From: Pseudomonas syringae
GTDB taxonomy: Bacteria; Pseudomonadota; Gammaproteobacteria; Pseudomonadales; Pseudomonadaceae
Direction: 5' to 3'
Length of the DNA stretch: 64,000 nt
Assembly (NCBI RefSeq): GCF_021606685.1
Contig: NZ_WKCB01000003.1
Span: 62,001 to 126,000 of the forward strand
Below are positions 27,941 to 40,152 of this stretch, one piece after another. The translations under genes and the position numbers were made by a program. How positions within the stretch are numbered: the first letter of the stretch is position 1; the number at the start of each line of letters is the position of its first letter. A model generated the notes under the pieces. That model did not search any database. It was not told the origin of the DNA and worked only from the letters and a program-made list of their open reading frames with translations.

Positions 27941-29491
27941 ATGACTAGTTTGCATGCCGACGAGGCGTTCCTCGGCCATTACCAGTTAAGCCACGACCCT
28001 TTTGCTCCACGGGTGCCTGGTTTCAAATTTTTCCCGGCCCAGCGCAAGCCTGTGCTCGGGCAGTTGCACCACCTTGCGCGGTACAGCCAACTGCTGCTGG
28101 TAGTCACTGGCCCATTGGGCAGCGGCAAGACCTTGCTGCGCCAGGCGCTGGTGGCCAGCACCAATAAACAATCGGTACAGAGCGTGGTGGTGTCGGCGCG
28201 TGGCGCCGGTGATGCGGCGGGTGTGCTGCGCCAAGTGGCGCAGGCGCTGGACGTAGCCACTGCCGAACCGAACGCAATCCTCAAGCAAGTGGTGCAGTTG
28301 GGCCTGACCGGCCAGGAAGTCTACCTGCTGGTGGATGACGCCGAGCAGCTCGACGAGTCCGCCCTGGAAGCGCTGTTGGCGCTCGCCGCGGGCACGCCGG
28401 AAGGGCGTCCGCATGTGTTCCTGTTCGGCGAGTCGTCGTTGATCGCCGATCTGGAACAGATCAGTGGTGACCAAGAGCTGTTCCACGTCATCGAGCTGCA
28501 GCCGTACGAAGAGGAAGAAACCCGCGAATACCTGGCTCAACGCCTCGAAGGCGCTGGGGCCGGTATCGAACTTTTCTCCGCAGCGCAGATCTCTGATATT
28601 CACGAAAGCTCCGACGGCTGGCCTGGCACCATCAACCAGGTTGCCCGCGATGCCATGATCGAAGCCATGATTGCCAGCCGCTCTGCGGTCAAGCGTCCAA
28701 AGATGGGGTTCACCATGCCTAAGAAACACGTACTGGCCATTTCCGCCGTCGTCGTGGTCGCTGTTGCCGCCGCCTGGTTGATCCCAGGTCGTAGCAAGGC
28801 ACCGACCACCGCCGGTGCGCCTACCGAACAAGCGCAATTGCCACTGGGCAAGCCAACGCCAAACGTTGAATTCGCCAACTCCGGCCAGCCGACCAACCTG
28901 CCGATGGTGGGTCAGCCGGTGATGCGCGGTCCGCTCGCCGAAGAGGCTGGCGGCATCTCCGAAGGCGACGACGGCGTGCCCGTGGAAGGTTCCAGCGCCA
29001 CACCGCCAACCGTGACCACCACTGCGCCGCCTGCGGGCGTGCCAGCGGGTCAGCCGGCCGCCAAGCCGACACCGGCACCGACGGTCGCCACCGCCAAGCC
29101 TGCGCCTGCGCCTGTGGCCAAGCCTGCCGCGCCAGCGCCAGCGGCTAAACCAGCCCCGGCCCCTGCTGCCAAGCCTGCGACCGTCGCCAAAGCGGGTGCC
29201 GCCGGCAGCAGCTGGTACGCCAGCCAGCCGACCGGTAACTTCGTGGTGCAGATCCTCGGTACCAGCTCCGAAGCCAACGCTCAGGCGTTCGTGAAAGAGC
29301 AGGGCGGCGAGTACCGTTATTTCAAGAAAGTGCTCAACGGCAAGCCTCTCTACGTGATCACCTACGGCAACTTCTCCAGCCGTGCAGCCGCTGATTCTGC
29401 GATCAAAACCTTGCCAGCGAAGGTTCAGGCTGGTAAACCTTGGCCTCGCACTGTCGCCAGCGTTCAACAAGAACTGGCAACAACTCGCTGA
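27941..29491 (+). CDS. damX: DamX-like protein: AAA ATPase plus C-terminal SPOR domain
   Basis: A 516-residue protein. The N-terminal half is a cytoplasmic AAA/ExeA-like ATPase with Walker A GPLGSGKT near residue 56 and Walker B VYLLVDDAE near 127. A single membrane helix follows near residues 263-285 (HVLAISAVVVVAVAAAWLI). A long Ala/Pro/Lys linker leads to a SPOR domain (NFVVQILGTSSEANAQAFV ... YVITYGNFSS) that targets septal peptidoglycan. Enteric DamX lacks the ATPase motifs; having both is the pseudomonad form. It starts 10 bp after aroB. Confidence 0.9.
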   Translation: MTSLHADEAFLGHYQLSHDPFAPRVPGFKFFPAQRKPVLGQLHHLARYSQLLLVVTGPLGSGKTLLRQALVASTNKQSVQSVVVSARGAGDAAGVLRQVAQALDVATAEPNAILKQVVQLGLTGQEVYLLVDDAEQLDESALEALLALAAGTPEGRPHVFLFGESSLIADLEQISGDQELFHVIELQPYEEEETREYLAQRLEGAGAGIELFSAAQISDIHESSDGWPGTINQVARDAMIEAMIASRSAVKRPKMGFTMPKKHVLAISAVVVVAVAAAWLIPGRSKAPTTAGAPTEQAQLPLGKPTPNVEFANSGQPTNLPMVGQPVMRGPLAEEAGGISEGDDGVPVEGSSATPPTVTTTAPPAGVPAGQPAAKPTPAPTVATAKPAPAPVAKPAAPAPAAKPAPAPAAKPATVAKAGAAGSSWYASQPTGNFVVQILGTSSEANAQAFVKEQGGEYRYFKKVLNGKPLYVITYGNFSSRAAADSAIKTLPAKVQAGKPWPRTVASVQQELATTR

Positions 29492-29845
29492 AGATCCGGC
29501 GGCCTTACCCAGGCCGCCCTCCCGGCACCTCAAAATTAAAACCGCAAGTGCGTGCGACCTCTACAGGCCGCGCGCTTTGTGGTGTCTGCGTCACAGTAGC
29601 TTTTGAGTCGTAGCGGTCAGAATTAAAAAAGTTTTGACTAGCACAGCATATCGCTTTAAACCTTTCATAAATGCGACATAGATTTGCGACATTTCGTCGC
29701 TAAATTTGTGAGCGTCTGTGTCGGTGTGTACAATGACCTCCCTTTTGCCCCCGCTAAGCCGGCGTACGTTCGGCGTGGAAGGTAACCGGTTGAATTGAAA
29801 AGAAATTTGCCTCGGTATAAGAGGCAGCCTGGTGAGAAAGTGTCT
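29492..29845 (+). other. gltB upstream region
   Basis: A weak hairpin GGCGGCC/GGCCGCC (29498-29518) without a T run follows damX. Two direct repeats TGCGACAT (29672-29679 and 29685-29692) precede the gltB promoter and may be a regulator site. Nothing else recognisable. Confidence 0.5.
29706..29734 (+). promoter_or_regulatory. Sigma-70 promoter of gltBD
   Basis: TTGTGA (29706-29711) and TACAAT (29729-29734), spaced 17 bases, about 110 bp before the gltB start codon. Confidence 0.6.
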
Positions 29846-32800
29846 ATGAAAGCAGGTCTGTACCAACCCGATGAATTCAAGGATAACTGCGGTTTCGGCC
29901 TGATAGCCCATATGCAGGGCGAGCCCAGTCATACCCTTTTGCAAACGGCCATCGAGGCCCTGACCTGCATGACCCACCGCGGTGGGATCAACGCCGACGG
30001 CAAGACCGGTGACGGTTGCGGCTTGCTGATTCAAAAGCCCGACCAGTTCCTGCGCGCTGTCGCCAAAGAGCATTTTGCGGTCGACCTGCCCAAGCAGTAC
30101 GCCGTGGGCATGGTGTTCTTCAACCAGGATCCGGTTAAAGCTGAAGCCGCTCGCGAGAACATGAACCGCGAGATCCTGGCTGCCGGCCTGCAACTCGTCG
30201 GCTGGCGCAAAGTGCCGATCGATACCAGTGTGCTCGGCCGCCTGGCCTTGGAGCGCCTGCCGCAGATCGAGCAAGTCTTCATCGCCGGCGATGGCCTGAG
30301 CGACCAGGACATGGCGATCAAGCTGTTCACCTCGCGTCGTCGCTCGTCCGTGGCCAACGCCGCTGACACCGAGCACTACATCTGCAGCTTTTCCCACAAG
30401 ACCATCATTTATAAAGGCCTGATGATGCCGGCGGACTTGACCGCCTTCTATCCAGACCTGAGCGATGAGCGCCTGCAAACCGCAATCTGCGTGTTTCACC
30501 AGCGCTTCTCCACCAACACCCTGCCGAAATGGCCGCTGGCCCAGCCATTCCGCTTCCTCGCCCACAACGGCGAGATCAACACCATCACCGGCAACCGCAA
30601 CTGGGCCGTGGCCCGTCGCACCAAGTTCGCCAACGACCTGATGGACCTGGAAGAGCTCGGCCCGCTGGTCAACCGCGTGGGCTCTGACTCCTCCAGCATG
30701 GACAACATGCTCGAGCTGATGGTCACCGGCGGCATCGACCTGTTCCGTGGCGTGCGCATGATCATTCCGCCTGCGTGGCAGAACGTCGAAACCATGGACC
30801 CGGATCTGCGTGCGTTCTACGAGTACAACTCGATGCACATGGAGCCGTGGGACGGCCCGGCCGGCGTGGTCATGACCGACGGCCGCTACGCGGTGTGCCT
30901 GCTTGACCGTAACGGTCTGCGCCCGGCGCGTTGGGTCACTACCACCAATGGTTTCATCACCCTCGCCTCGGAAATCGGCGTGTGGGACTACAAGCCTGAA
31001 GACGTCATCGCCAAAGGCCGCGTAGGCCCTGGCCAGATCCTGGCCGTGGACACCGAAACCGGGCAGATTCTCGACACCGACGCCATCGACAACCGCTTGA
31101 AGTCGCGTCACCCGTACAAGCAATGGCTGCGCAAGAACGCCCTGCGCATCCAGGCGACCATGGAAGACAACGACCACGGTTCGGCTTTCTACGACGTCGA
31201 CCAGCTCAAGCAGTACATGAAGATGTACCAGGTGACGTTCGAAGAGCGCGACCAGGTGCTGCGCCCGCTCGGTGAGCAGGGCTACGAGGCCGTCGGCTCG
31301 ATGGGCGACGACACGCCGATGGCCGTGCTGTCCCAGCGTGTACGCACGCCGTACGACTATTTCCGCCAGCAGTTCGCCCAAGTGACGAACCCGCCGATCG
31401 ACCCGCTGCGCGAAGCCATCGTGATGTCGCTGGAGGTGTGCCTCGGTGCCGAGCGCAACATCTTCCAGGAATCGCCGGAGCACGCCTCCCGCGTGATCCT
31501 CAGCTCGCCGGTCGTTTCCCCGGCCAAGTGGCGCTCGTTGATGACCCTGGATCGCCCAGGCTTCGACCGCCAGATCATCGACCTGAACTACGACGAAAGC
31601 CTCGGCCTTGAAGCCGCTGTGCGCAACGTTGCCGATCAGGCCGAAGAGGCTGTGCGCGCCGGTCGCACGCAGATCGTGCTGACTGACCGTCATATTGCCC
31701 CGGGCAAGCTGCCGATCCACGCCTCGCTGGCCACCGGTGCTGTGCACCACCGCCTGACCGAAAAAGGCCTGCGCTGCGACTCCAACATCCTCGTGGAAAC
31801 CGCCACCGCCCGTGACCCGCACCACTTTGCAGTGTTGATCGGTTTCGGCGCCTCGGCCGTTTATCCGTTCCTCGCGTACGAAGTGCTGGGCGACCTGATC
31901 CGCACCGGTGAAGTGCTGGGCGACCTCTATGAGGTGTTCAAGAACTACCGTAAAGGCATCACCAAAGGCCTGCTGAAGATCCTGTCGAAGATGGGTATTT
32001 CCACCGTCACTTCGTACCGTGGTGCGCAACTGTTCGAAGCCATCGGCCTCTCGGAAGAAGTCTGCGAGCTGAGCTTCCGTGGCGTGCCGAGCCGCATCAA
32101 GGGCGCGCGTTTCGTCGACATCGAAGCCGAACAAAAAGCCCTGGCAGCCGAAGCCTGGAGCGCGCGCAAGCCGATCCAGCAAGGCGGCCTGCTCAAGTTC
32201 GTGCACGGTGGCGAGTACCACGCGTACAACCCGGACGTGGTCAATACCCTGCAAGCCGCCGTGCAGCAGGGCGACTACGCCAAGTTCAAGGAATACACGA
32301 GCCTGGTGGATAACCGCCCGGTGTCGATGATCCGCGACCTGTTCAAGGTGAAAACCCTGGACACGCCGATGGACATCAGCGAAGTCGAGCCGCTGGAATC
32401 GATCCTCAAGCGCTTCGACTCCGCCGGTATCTCCTTGGGCGCCTTGTCGCCTGAGGCTCACGAAGCCCTGGCCGAAGCCATGAACCGCCTGGGTGCGCGT
32501 TCCAACTCCGGCGAAGGTGGTGAAGACCCGGCGCGCTACGGCACGATCAAGAGCTCGAAAATCAAGCAAGTCGCGACTGGCCGTTTCGGCGTAACCCCGG
32601 AATACCTGGTCAACGCCGAAGTGCTGCAGATCAAGGTCGCCCAGGGCGCCAAGCCCGGTGAAGGCGGGCAGCTGCCAGGCGGCAAGGTCAACGGTTTGAT
32701 CGCCAAGCTGCGTTACGCAGTGCCTGGCGTGACCCTGATTTCGCCGCCGCCGCACCACGACATCTACTCGATTGAAGACTTGTCGCAGCTGATTTTCGAC

Positions 32801-34291
32801 CTGAAACAAGTCAACCCCAAGGCGCTGGTCTCGGTGAAACTGGTCGCGGAAGCCGGCGTGGGCACCATCGCTGCCGGTGTGGCCAAGGCCTATGCCGACC
32901 TTATCACCATCTCCGGCTACGACGGCGGCACCGGCGCATCGCCGCTGACCTCGATCAAGTACGCCGGTGCACCATGGGAACTCGGCTTGGCCGAAACCCA
33001 TCAGACCCTGCGCGGCAACGACCTGCGCGGCAAGGTGCGGGTGCAGACCGACGGCGGCCTGAAAACCGGCCTCGACGTGATCAAGGCCGCGATTCTCGGC
33101 GCCGAAAGCTTCGGCTTCGGCACTGCGCCGATGATCGCCCTGGGCTGCAAATACCTGCGCATCTGCCACCTGAACAACTGCGCCACCGGCGTCGCCACCC
33201 AGAACGAGAAGCTGCGCAAGGATCACTACATCGGCACCGTCGACATGGTGGTGAATTTCTTCACCTACGTCGCCGAAGAAACCCGTGAGTGGCTGGCCAA
33301 GCTGGGTGTGCGTTCCCTCGAAGAACTGATCGGGCGTACCGACCTGCTCGACATCCTCGAAGGCCAGACCGCCAAGCAGAAACACCTGGACCTGACGCCG
33401 CTGTTGGGCAGCGATCACATCCCGGCAGACAAGCCGCAATTCTGCCAGGTGGACCGTAACCCGCCGTTCGACAAAGGCCTGTTGGCCGAGAAGATGGTCG
33501 AGATGGCCGGCTCCTCGATCAATGACGCCAGCGGCGGCGAATTCGCTCTGGATATCTGCAACTGCGACCGTTCCATCGGCGCACGCATCTCCGGCGAAAT
33601 CGCACGCAAGCACGGCAACCAAGGGATGGCGAAAGCGCCGATCACCTTCCGCTTCAAGGGCACCGCTGGGCAGAGCTTTGGCGTGTGGAACGCCGGCGGC
33701 CTGCACATGTACCTGGAAGGCGACGCCAACGACTACGTGGGTAAGGGCATGACCGGCGGCAAGCTGGTGATCGTTCCGCCTAAAGGCAGCATCTACAAGA
33801 CCCAGGACAGTGCCATCATCGGCAACACCTGCTTGTACGGTGCCACGGGCGGCAAGTTGTTCGCCGCCGGTACGGCGGGTGAGCGTTTCGCCGTGCGTAA
33901 CTCCGGTGCTCACACCGTGGTGGAAGGCACTGGCGATCACTGCTGCGAGTACATGACCGGGGGCTTTGTCGCGGTATTGGGCAAGACCGGTTACAACTTC
34001 GGTTCGGGCATGACCGGCGGTTTCGCCTACGTGCTCGACCAGGACAACACCTTCGTCGATAAGGTCAACCACGAGTTGGTCGAGATCCAGCGGATCAGCG
34101 GCGAAGCGATGGAGTCGTACCGCAACCACTTGCAGCACGTGCTGGACGAGTACGTCGAGGAGACCGGCAGCGAATGGGGTCGTAACCTCGCCGAAAACCT
34201 CGATGATTACCTGCGCCGTTTCTGGCTGGTCAAGCCCAAGGCTGCCAACCTGAAATCGTTGCTTTCCAGCATCCGTGCCAACCCGCAGTGA
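29846..34291 (+). CDS. gltB: Glutamate synthase large subunit
   Basis: A 1481-residue NADPH-dependent glutamate synthase alpha chain that converts glutamine and 2-oxoglutarate to two glutamates. The start [14 protein letters not shown] gives a short propeptide; cleavage before Cys15 (CGFGLIAH) would expose the class II glutaminase nucleophile. The FMN-binding synthase domain shows [16 protein letters not shown] and the 3Fe-4S cysteines [20 protein letters not shown]. The C-terminal beta-helix is present. A 17-codon upstream extension is rejected by comparison with P. aeruginosa. gltD follows 32 bp downstream. Confidence 0.97.
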   Translation: MKAGLYQPDEFKDNCGFGLIAHMQGEPSHTLLQTAIEALTCMTHRGGINADGKTGDGCGLLIQKPDQFLRAVAKEHFAVDLPKQYAVGMVFFNQDPVKAEAARENMNREILAAGLQLVGWRKVPIDTSVLGRLALERLPQIEQVFIAGDGLSDQDMAIKLFTSRRRSSVANAADTEHYICSFSHKTIIYKGLMMPADLTAFYPDLSDERLQTAICVFHQRFSTNTLPKWPLAQPFRFLAHNGEINTITGNRNWAVARRTKFANDLMDLEELGPLVNRVGSDSSSMDNMLELMVTGGIDLFRGVRMIIPPAWQNVETMDPDLRAFYEYNSMHMEPWDGPAGVVMTDGRYAVCLLDRNGLRPARWVTTTNGFITLASEIGVWDYKPEDVIAKGRVGPGQILAVDTETGQILDTDAIDNRLKSRHPYKQWLRKNALRIQATMEDNDHGSAFYDVDQLKQYMKMYQVTFEERDQVLRPLGEQGYEAVGSMGDDTPMAVLSQRVRTPYDYFRQQFAQVTNPPIDPLREAIVMSLEVCLGAERNIFQESPEHASRVILSSPVVSPAKWRSLMTLDRPGFDRQIIDLNYDESLGLEAAVRNVADQAEEAVRAGRTQIVLTDRHIAPGKLPIHASLATGAVHHRLTEKGLRCDSNILVETATARDPHHFAVLIGFGASAVYPFLAYEVLGDLIRTGEVLGDLYEVFKNYRKGITKGLLKILSKMGISTVTSYRGAQLFEAIGLSEEVCELSFRGVPSRIKGARFVDIEAEQKALAAEAWSARKPIQQGGLLKFVHGGEYHAYNPDVVNTLQAAVQQGDYAKFKEYTSLVDNRPVSMIRDLFKVKTLDTPMDISEVEPLESILKRFDSAGISLGALSPEAHEALAEAMNRLGARSNSGEGGEDPARYGTIKSSKIKQVATGRFGVTPEYLVNAEVLQIKVAQGAKPGEGGQLPGGKVNGLIAKLRYAVPGVTLISPPPHHDIYSIEDLSQLIFDLKQVNPKALVSVKLVAEAGVGTIAAGVAKAYADLITISGYDGGTGASPLTSIKYAGAPWELGLAETHQTLRGNDLRGKVRVQTDGGLKTGLDVIKAAILGAESFGFGTAPMIALGCKYLRICHLNNCATGVATQNEKLRKDHYIGTVDMVVNFFTYVAEETREWLAKLGVRSLEELIGRTDLLDILEGQTAKQKHLDLTPLLGSDHIPADKPQFCQVDRNPPFDKGLLAEKMVEMAGSSINDASGGEFALDICNCDRSIGARISGEIARKHGNQGMAKAPITFRFKGTAGQSFGVWNAGGLHMYLEGDANDYVGKGMTGGKLVIVPPKGSIYKTQDSAIIGNTCLYGATGGKLFAAGTAGERFAVRNSGAHTVVEGTGDHCCEYMTGGFVAVLGKTGYNFGSGMTGGFAYVLDQDNTFVDKVNHELVEIQRISGEAMESYRNHLQHVLDEYVEETGSEWGRNLAENLDDYLRRFWLVKPKAANLKSLLSSIRANPQ

Positions 34292-34314
34292 TATGCGCCT
34301 GAACAGTTTGATGA

Positions 34315-35742
<1,428 letters not shown>

Positions 35743-35772
35743 TCCCGATCCCAGGTTGAAATGGGATCAAAA

Positions 35773-35862
35773 TGTGGGAGGGGGCTTGCTCCCGATAGCA
35801 GAGTGTCAGTCAACAGATTCATTGACTGAGCCACCGCAATCGGGAGCAAGCCCCCTCCCACA
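35773..35862. repeat. REPIN downstream of gltD
   Basis: Inverted arms tgtgggagggggcttgctcc and ggagcaagccccctcccaca, 30 bp after the gltD stop and before the terminator. Confidence 0.88.
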
Positions 35863-35910
35863 TTTGTTTTGCGGTGTTTCAAGTTACCGCGACAAATTGA
35901 CCCGATAGAC

Positions 35911-35938
35911 AAAAGGCACGGCGCATTCCGTGCCTTTT
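35911..35938 (+). terminator. Terminator between gltD and hemE
   Basis: AAAAGGCACGG and CCGTGCCTTTT form an 11-bp stem around CGCATT. The element is symmetrical but fits termination of gltBD. Confidence 0.8.
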
Positions 35939-35985
35939 GCGTCTGGCTCTGAGAAAATGCCCGCACTTTTTTTGCGGATGCCGAC

Positions 35986-37053
35986 ATGACTGCCCTCAAG
36001 AACGACCGTTTCCTTCGTGCCCTGCTCAAGCAACCCGTGGACGTCACCCCTGTGTGGATGATGCGCCAGGCCGGTCGCTACCTGCCGGAATACCGCGCCA
36101 GTCGCGCCAACGCCGGCGATTTCATGAGCCTGTGCATGAACCCGGAGTTCGCCTGCGAAGTCACGATGCAGCCGCTGGACCGCTACCCACAACTGGACGC
36201 GGCCATCCTCTTCTCCGACATCCTCACCATTCCCGACGCCATGGGCCAAGGCCTGTACTTTGAAACCGGCGAAGGCCCGCGTTTCAAGAAAGTCGTCAGT
36301 ACCCTGGCCGATATCGAAGCCCTGCCGATCCCTGATCCGCACAAAGACCTTGGCTACGTCATGGACGCCGTGAGCACCATCCGCCGCGAGCTGAACGGCC
36401 GCGTGCCGCTGATCGGCTTCTCGGGCAGCCCATGGACCCTGGCTACGTACATGGTCGAAGGCGGCTCGTCGAAAGACTTCCGCAAGACCAAAGCCATGCT
36501 CTACGACAACCCGCACGCCATGCACCTGTTGCTGGACAAGCTCGCACAGTCGGTCACCAGCTACCTCAACGGCCAGATCATGGCCGGCGCGCAAGCGGTG
36601 CAGATCTTCGACACCTGGGGCGGCAACCTGTCGTCGGCGGCGTACCAGGAGTTCTCCCTGGCCTACATGCGCAAGATCGTCAGCGGCCTGATTCGCGAAC
36701 ACGAAGGCCGCAAAGTGCCGGTCATCCTGTTCACCAAGGGCGGCGGCCTATGGCTGGAAAGCATCGCCGATGCCGGTGCCGATGCACTGGGCCTGGACTG
36801 GACCTGCGACATCGGCGAAGCCCGCCGTCGTGTGGGTGGCCAGGTCGCACTGCAAGGCAACATGGACCCGACCGTGCTGTACGCCAAGCCGGAAGCAATT
36901 CGTACCGAAGTCGGGCGCATTCTGGCCAGCTACGGCAAGGGCACCGGGCATGTGTTCAACCTCGGCCATGGCATCACCCCGGAAGTGAACCCGGAGCACG
37001 CTGGCGCGTTCCTGCGCGCGGTGCACGAACTCTCGGCGCAGTATCACGAGTAA
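35986..37053 (+). CDS. hemE: Uroporphyrinogen decarboxylase
   Basis: A 355-residue cytosolic enzyme that decarboxylates the four acetates of uroporphyrinogen III in haem synthesis. Signature [16 protein letters not shown] is at residues 17-33, with the conserved Asp in [11 protein letters not shown] and [13 protein letters not shown] further on. Single gene between the gltBD terminator and a REPIN. Confidence 0.97.
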   Translation: MTALKNDRFLRALLKQPVDVTPVWMMRQAGRYLPEYRASRANAGDFMSLCMNPEFACEVTMQPLDRYPQLDAAILFSDILTIPDAMGQGLYFETGEGPRFKKVVSTLADIEALPIPDPHKDLGYVMDAVSTIRRELNGRVPLIGFSGSPWTLATYMVEGGSSKDFRKTKAMLYDNPHAMHLLLDKLAQSVTSYLNGQIMAGAQAVQIFDTWGGNLSSAAYQEFSLAYMRKIVSGLIREHEGRKVPVILFTKGGGLWLESIADAGADALGLDWTCDIGEARRRVGGQVALQGNMDPTVLYAKPEAIRTEVGRILASYGKGTGHVFNLGHGITPEVNPEHAGAFLRAVHELSAQYHE

Positions 37054-37065
37054 ACGCAAAACCAA

Positions 37066-37155
37066 TGTGGGAGCGGGGCTTGCTCCCGATAGCGGTGTGT
37101 CAGTCACCAGATTCATTGGCTGACACACTGCAATCGGGGGCAAGCCCCCTCCCAC
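37066..37155. repeat. REPIN between hemE and the MFS transporter
   Basis: Inverted arms tgtgggagcggggcttgctcc and gggggcaagccccctcccac in the gap between convergent genes. The left arm is one base longer than usual. Confidence 0.85.
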
Positions 37156-37173
37156 ATTAAAAGCAAGATCGCG

Positions 37174-38448
37174 TCAGGCCTGCACATTCCCCAACGGTGG
37201 CAACTTCGCCAACTTCAACGCCACCAGCAATGCGCCAATCAACAGCGCCACGATAAACCCGCCGATCCCGTTCCACCCGGCAAAGTGCCAGAAGAACCCG
37301 CCTGCCGTCCCCGCAATACTCGACCCCGCGTAGTAGCAGAACAGGTACAGCGACGACGCCTGGCCTTTGGCTTTGACCGCACGTCGGCCGATCCAACTGC
37401 TGGCGACCGAGTGGGCGCCGAAGAAGCCGAAAGTGAAGATCAGCATGCCTGGCACCACCAGCCACAGTGGCGAGAACAGGGTCAGGGCCATGCCGGCGAG
37501 CATCAGCACGATAGTGGCCCACAGCACGCGGCGGCGGCCGAGGCGGTCGGCCAGCGAGCCGATTTTCGCCGAGCTGTAGATGCCCGAGAGGTACACCAGC
37601 GACAGCAGGCCGACCACGGCCTGGCTCAGGTCGTACGGGTCGGCCAGCAGGCGATAGCCGATGTAGTTGAACATCGTCACGAACGCACCCATCAGCAGGA
37701 AGGCTTCGAGGAACAGCCACGGCAGGCCTGCGTCCTTGAAGTGCATCACAAAGCCATCCAGCAGGCTGCGCGGCCTGAGGCTGGTAGCGCGGAAGTTGCG
37801 CGATTCGGGGAGAATTTTCCAGAACACCGTGGCCGCGATCAGTGCCAGCGCGCCGATGATCAGCATTGCGGTGTGCCAACTGACGAAGTCGATCAACACA
37901 CCAATGATCAAGCGCCCGCTCATACCGCCAATCGCATTGCCACCGATGTACAGGCCCATGGCCAGGCCGATGTGTTGCGGGTGGATCTCTTCGCTCAGGT
38001 AGGTCATCGCCACGGCGGCCAGGCCGCTCAGCGACAGGCCGACCAGCGCGCGCATCAGCAGGATGCCTTCCCAGGAGGGCATCAGGCCGCTGGCGATGGT
38101 CGCAAAGGCGGCACAGAACAAGGCCGCGACCATCACCGGCTTGCGACCCAGCCGATCGGAAATCGGCCCGGTGATCAGCAAGCCAAACGCCAGCATCGCC
38201 GTGGACACCGACAGGATCAGGCTGCTTTGCGCGGCATTGATGGAGAACTCATGGGACAGCGCTGGCATCATCGGCTGCACGCAATACAGCAAGGCAAAGG
38301 TGGCGAAACCGCCCGAAAACAGCGCCAGCACCGTGCGCATGAACATCGGCGTGCCTTTTTCGATGTACTCGTCATTGAGTTGAGCCACCACGTCATCGAG
38401 TGCAGTGGGCGGGACTTCTTGAGCGAGTGGAGCGACAGCAGAATTCAC
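37174..38448 (-). CDS. MFS transporter, YnfM-like, GTG start
   Basis: A 424-residue major facilitator with about 12 membrane helices. The loop motif GPISDRLGRKPVM after helix 2 and its counterpart GSLADRLGRRRVL after helix 8 are the MFS signatures. Start taken as GTG (VNSAVAPLAQE) because GAGG lies six bases upstream; a longer frame to 38550 runs into the regulatory region. Substrate unknown. The divergent LysR gene is probably its regulator. Confidence 0.88.
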   Translation of the reverse strand: MNSAVAPLAQEVPPTALDDVVAQLNDEYIEKGTPMFMRTVLALFSGGFATFALLYCVQPMMPALSHEFSINAAQSSLILSVSTAMLAFGLLITGPISDRLGRKPVMVAALFCAAFATIASGLMPSWEGILLMRALVGLSLSGLAAVAMTYLSEEIHPQHIGLAMGLYIGGNAIGGMSGRLIIGVLIDFVSWHTAMLIIGALALIAATVFWKILPESRNFRATSLRPRSLLDGFVMHFKDAGLPWLFLEAFLLMGAFVTMFNYIGYRLLADPYDLSQAVVGLLSLVYLSGIYSSAKIGSLADRLGRRRVLWATIVLMLAGMALTLFSPLWLVVPGMLIFTFGFFGAHSVASSWIGRRAVKAKGQASSLYLFCYYAGSSIAGTAGGFFWHFAGWNGIGGFIVALLIGALLVALKLAKLPPLGNVQA

Positions 38449-38487
38449 GGGGACCTCGGGGAGGGAAAGCCTGCCAGGGCTGGCAAT

Positions 38488-38521
38488 GGAAAAAGAATAT
38501 AGCTGCCTAATGATTCTTTCC
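38488..38521. promoter_or_regulatory. Candidate LysR operator in the divergent promoter region
   Basis: GGAAAAAGAAT (38488-38498) and ATTCTTTCC (38513-38521) form an imperfect inverted repeat in the 120-bp AT-rich gap between the MFS and LysR genes. Confidence 0.45.
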
Positions 38522-38571
38522 AATATATTGTTCGACCTGTTTGATAGCATTTACGACCTAATGAGGCTTGC

Positions 38572-39465
38572 ATGGAATTGCGTCATCTGCGGTACTTCAT
38601 CGCCGTCGCCGAAGAGCTGCATTTCGGCCGTGCCGCACAGGTGCTGGGCATCTCGCAGCCGCCGCTGAGCCAGCAGATACAAGCGCTGGAGCAGGAGGTG
38701 GGCGCGCGCTTGTTCGAGCGCACCAATCGTCGGGTTGAGCTGAGCGAAGCTGGCCGGCTGTTCCTGCACGAAGCGCGGCTGGCCCTGGCGCAAGTGGATA
38801 AAGCCGCGGACGTGGCGCGCCGCGCGCAATTAGGTGAGTTGGGTGAGCTCAAGATCGGTTTCACCTCGTCGGCGCCGTTCAACTCCAGCATCCCCCAGGC
38901 GATCTTCGCGTTTCGTCAGGCTTTTCCTGCGGTGCATTTGAATTTGCAGGAAATGAGCAGCACCCAGGTGGCCGAGTCGCTGGTGGATGAGTCGATCCAG
39001 GTGGGCCTGATGCGCCCGCTGCCGTTGCCGGATTCGCTGAGTGTCATCGAACTGATGCGTGAACCGCTGGTGGCGGTAATGAATGCCGGCCACCCGCTGG
39101 TGGAAGGCACCGAGCGAGGCTTGCACCTGGCGCAACTGGCTGACGAGCCATTCGTGTTTTTCCCACGTACCTACGGCAGCGGCTTGTATGCCCAACTGCT
39201 CAACCTGGCGCGTGATGCCGGTTTCAGCCCGCACTTCGCCCAGGAGGCCGAGGAGGCAATGACCATCATCGGTTTGGTGGCGGCGGGCTTGGGTGTGTCG
39301 GTGTTGCCGGCGTCGTACCAGCGCATACGGATCGACGGCGTGGTGTATCGCACCCTGCTCGATCAGGAGGCGGTAACGGCGGTGTGGCTAGTGCAACGCA
39401 AGGGCGCGCAAACACCGATGGCGAAGGCGTTTGTGGAGCTGTTGACGCGTAAGGCGGTGGCGTAG
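38572..39465 (+). CDS. LysR-family transcriptional regulator
   Basis: A 297-residue regulator. The N-terminal winged helix-turn-helix (residues 1-60) reads MELRHLRYFIAVAEELHFGRAAQVLGISQPPLSQQI. A substrate-binding-like effector domain follows (LGELKIGFTSSAPFNSSIPQ). Divergent from the MFS gene, so control of that transporter is likely. The effector is unknown. Confidence 0.92.
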   Translation: MELRHLRYFIAVAEELHFGRAAQVLGISQPPLSQQIQALEQEVGARLFERTNRRVELSEAGRLFLHEARLALAQVDKAADVARRAQLGELGELKIGFTSSAPFNSSIPQAIFAFRQAFPAVHLNLQEMSSTQVAESLVDESIQVGLMRPLPLPDSLSVIELMREPLVAVMNAGHPLVEGTERGLHLAQLADEPFVFFPRTYGSGLYAQLLNLARDAGFSPHFAQEAEEAMTIIGLVAAGLGVSVLPASYQRIRIDGVVYRTLLDQEAVTAVWLVQRKGAQTPMAKAFVELLTRKAVA

Positions 39466-39551
39466 GCCCGAGCACATATCAGGTAACGCAACGGTCTTGG
39501 TTATTCGCCGGAAATTTGCTCAGAATTGATTTTTTCCAGCGAGTGACATGG

Positions 39552-39938
39552 ATGGCACTTCTCTATCAGCCCAAAGAGGGCAGCGTGTTGATTTGTGATT
39601 TTCGAGGTTATGAGGTCCCGGAAATCATTAAGATTCGCCCTGTTATCGTGATACGCAAACACCGAACCAATAAGCTGCTGGTGACTGTAGTGCCTCTGAG
39701 CACTACCGCGCCGCAGACGATCCTGGAGCATCATTTACAGCTTGATAGCCATCTTCAAGGAGCAAGTCCGATTTGCTGGGCGAAGTGCGACATTGTGGCG
39801 ACCGTGAGTCTGGGGCGGCTGGATCGTATCAAAAGCAAAGATCGTCATGGCAAACGAACTTACAAAATCGCAGAACTCACCCATGACCAGTTTTCAGCGA
39901 TACAAGCGGCGGTGCGCAGCGCGCTGGGGTTACGATGA
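39552..39938 (+). CDS. PemK/MazF-type toxin-like protein without an adjacent antitoxin
   Basis: A 128-residue protein with the PemK-like barrel pattern: EGSVLICDFRGYEVPEIIKIRPVIVI, then TVVPLSTTAP and WAKCDIVATVSLGRLDRI. Family members are mRNA endoribonucleases. MALLYQPKEG at 39552 is preferred over an in-frame codon at 39516. No antitoxin ORF lies immediately upstream or downstream, so it may be an orphan or a relative with another role. Its codon use looks less GC-rich than its neighbours, hinting at transfer. Confidence 0.72.
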   Translation: MALLYQPKEGSVLICDFRGYEVPEIIKIRPVIVIRKHRTNKLLVTVVPLSTTAPQTILEHHLQLDSHLQGASPICWAKCDIVATVSLGRLDRIKSKDRHGKRTYKIAELTHDQFSAIQAAVRSALGLR

Positions 39939-39963
39939 TGGATATGCGGCGCTTTGCCATCGA

Positions 39964-39991
39964 TTGCAGGCGCTCTGTTTTCAGGCATACT
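39964..39991 (+). promoter_or_regulatory. Candidate promoter of a small RNA
   Basis: TTGCAG (39964-39969) and CATACT (39986-39991), spaced 16 bases, followed by a roughly 120-bp segment with no ORF and then a strong terminator. Confidence 0.45.
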
Positions 39992-39997
39992 CGCGAT

Positions 39998-40122
39998 GTT
40001 CCCGAAAGGGGCTTGTGAGACTCTGAGGATCCTGGGTAACCAGCCATCGCAGAGCCAGGCAGGAAGCGGCGATGACAAGCCAACCTGTTTGTGAAGAGGG
40101 CGCCGAAAGGCGCCCTTTGTCG
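39998..40122 (+). ncRNA. Candidate small RNA, family not recognised
   Basis: A segment of about 125 bases starts near 39998 and ends at a GC-rich hairpin followed by TTTGTCGTTT. It has no credible ORF. Its internal inverted segments (cccgaaagggg; catcgc with gcgatg) suggest a folded RNA. It does not match 4.5S RNA, 6S RNA or the GGA-rich RsmX/Y/Z pattern as I know them. The alternative is a 3' untranslated region of the PemK-like gene. Confidence 0.4.
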
Positions 40123-40123
40123 T
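40095..40123 (+). terminator. Rho-independent terminator
   Basis: AGGGCGCC-GAAA-GGCGCCCT with TTTGTCGTTT following. It could end the candidate small RNA rightward and, being symmetrical, may also act on the leftward pigment operon. Confidence 0.75.
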
Positions 40124-40152
40124 TTCTGGAGAAGCGAGAGTCAAACGCAGTC

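Noticed and set aside
29591..34138. A 1515-codon open frame on the minus strand
   Set aside because: It lies exactly opposite gltB. High GC third positions keep the antisense frame open; the composition is unlike a protein and there is no ribosome site.
39998..40122. 4.5S RNA or an Rsm-type regulatory RNA
   Set aside because: The conserved 4.5S loop motif is absent, and there are too few exposed GGA motifs for an RsmX/Y/Z RNA.
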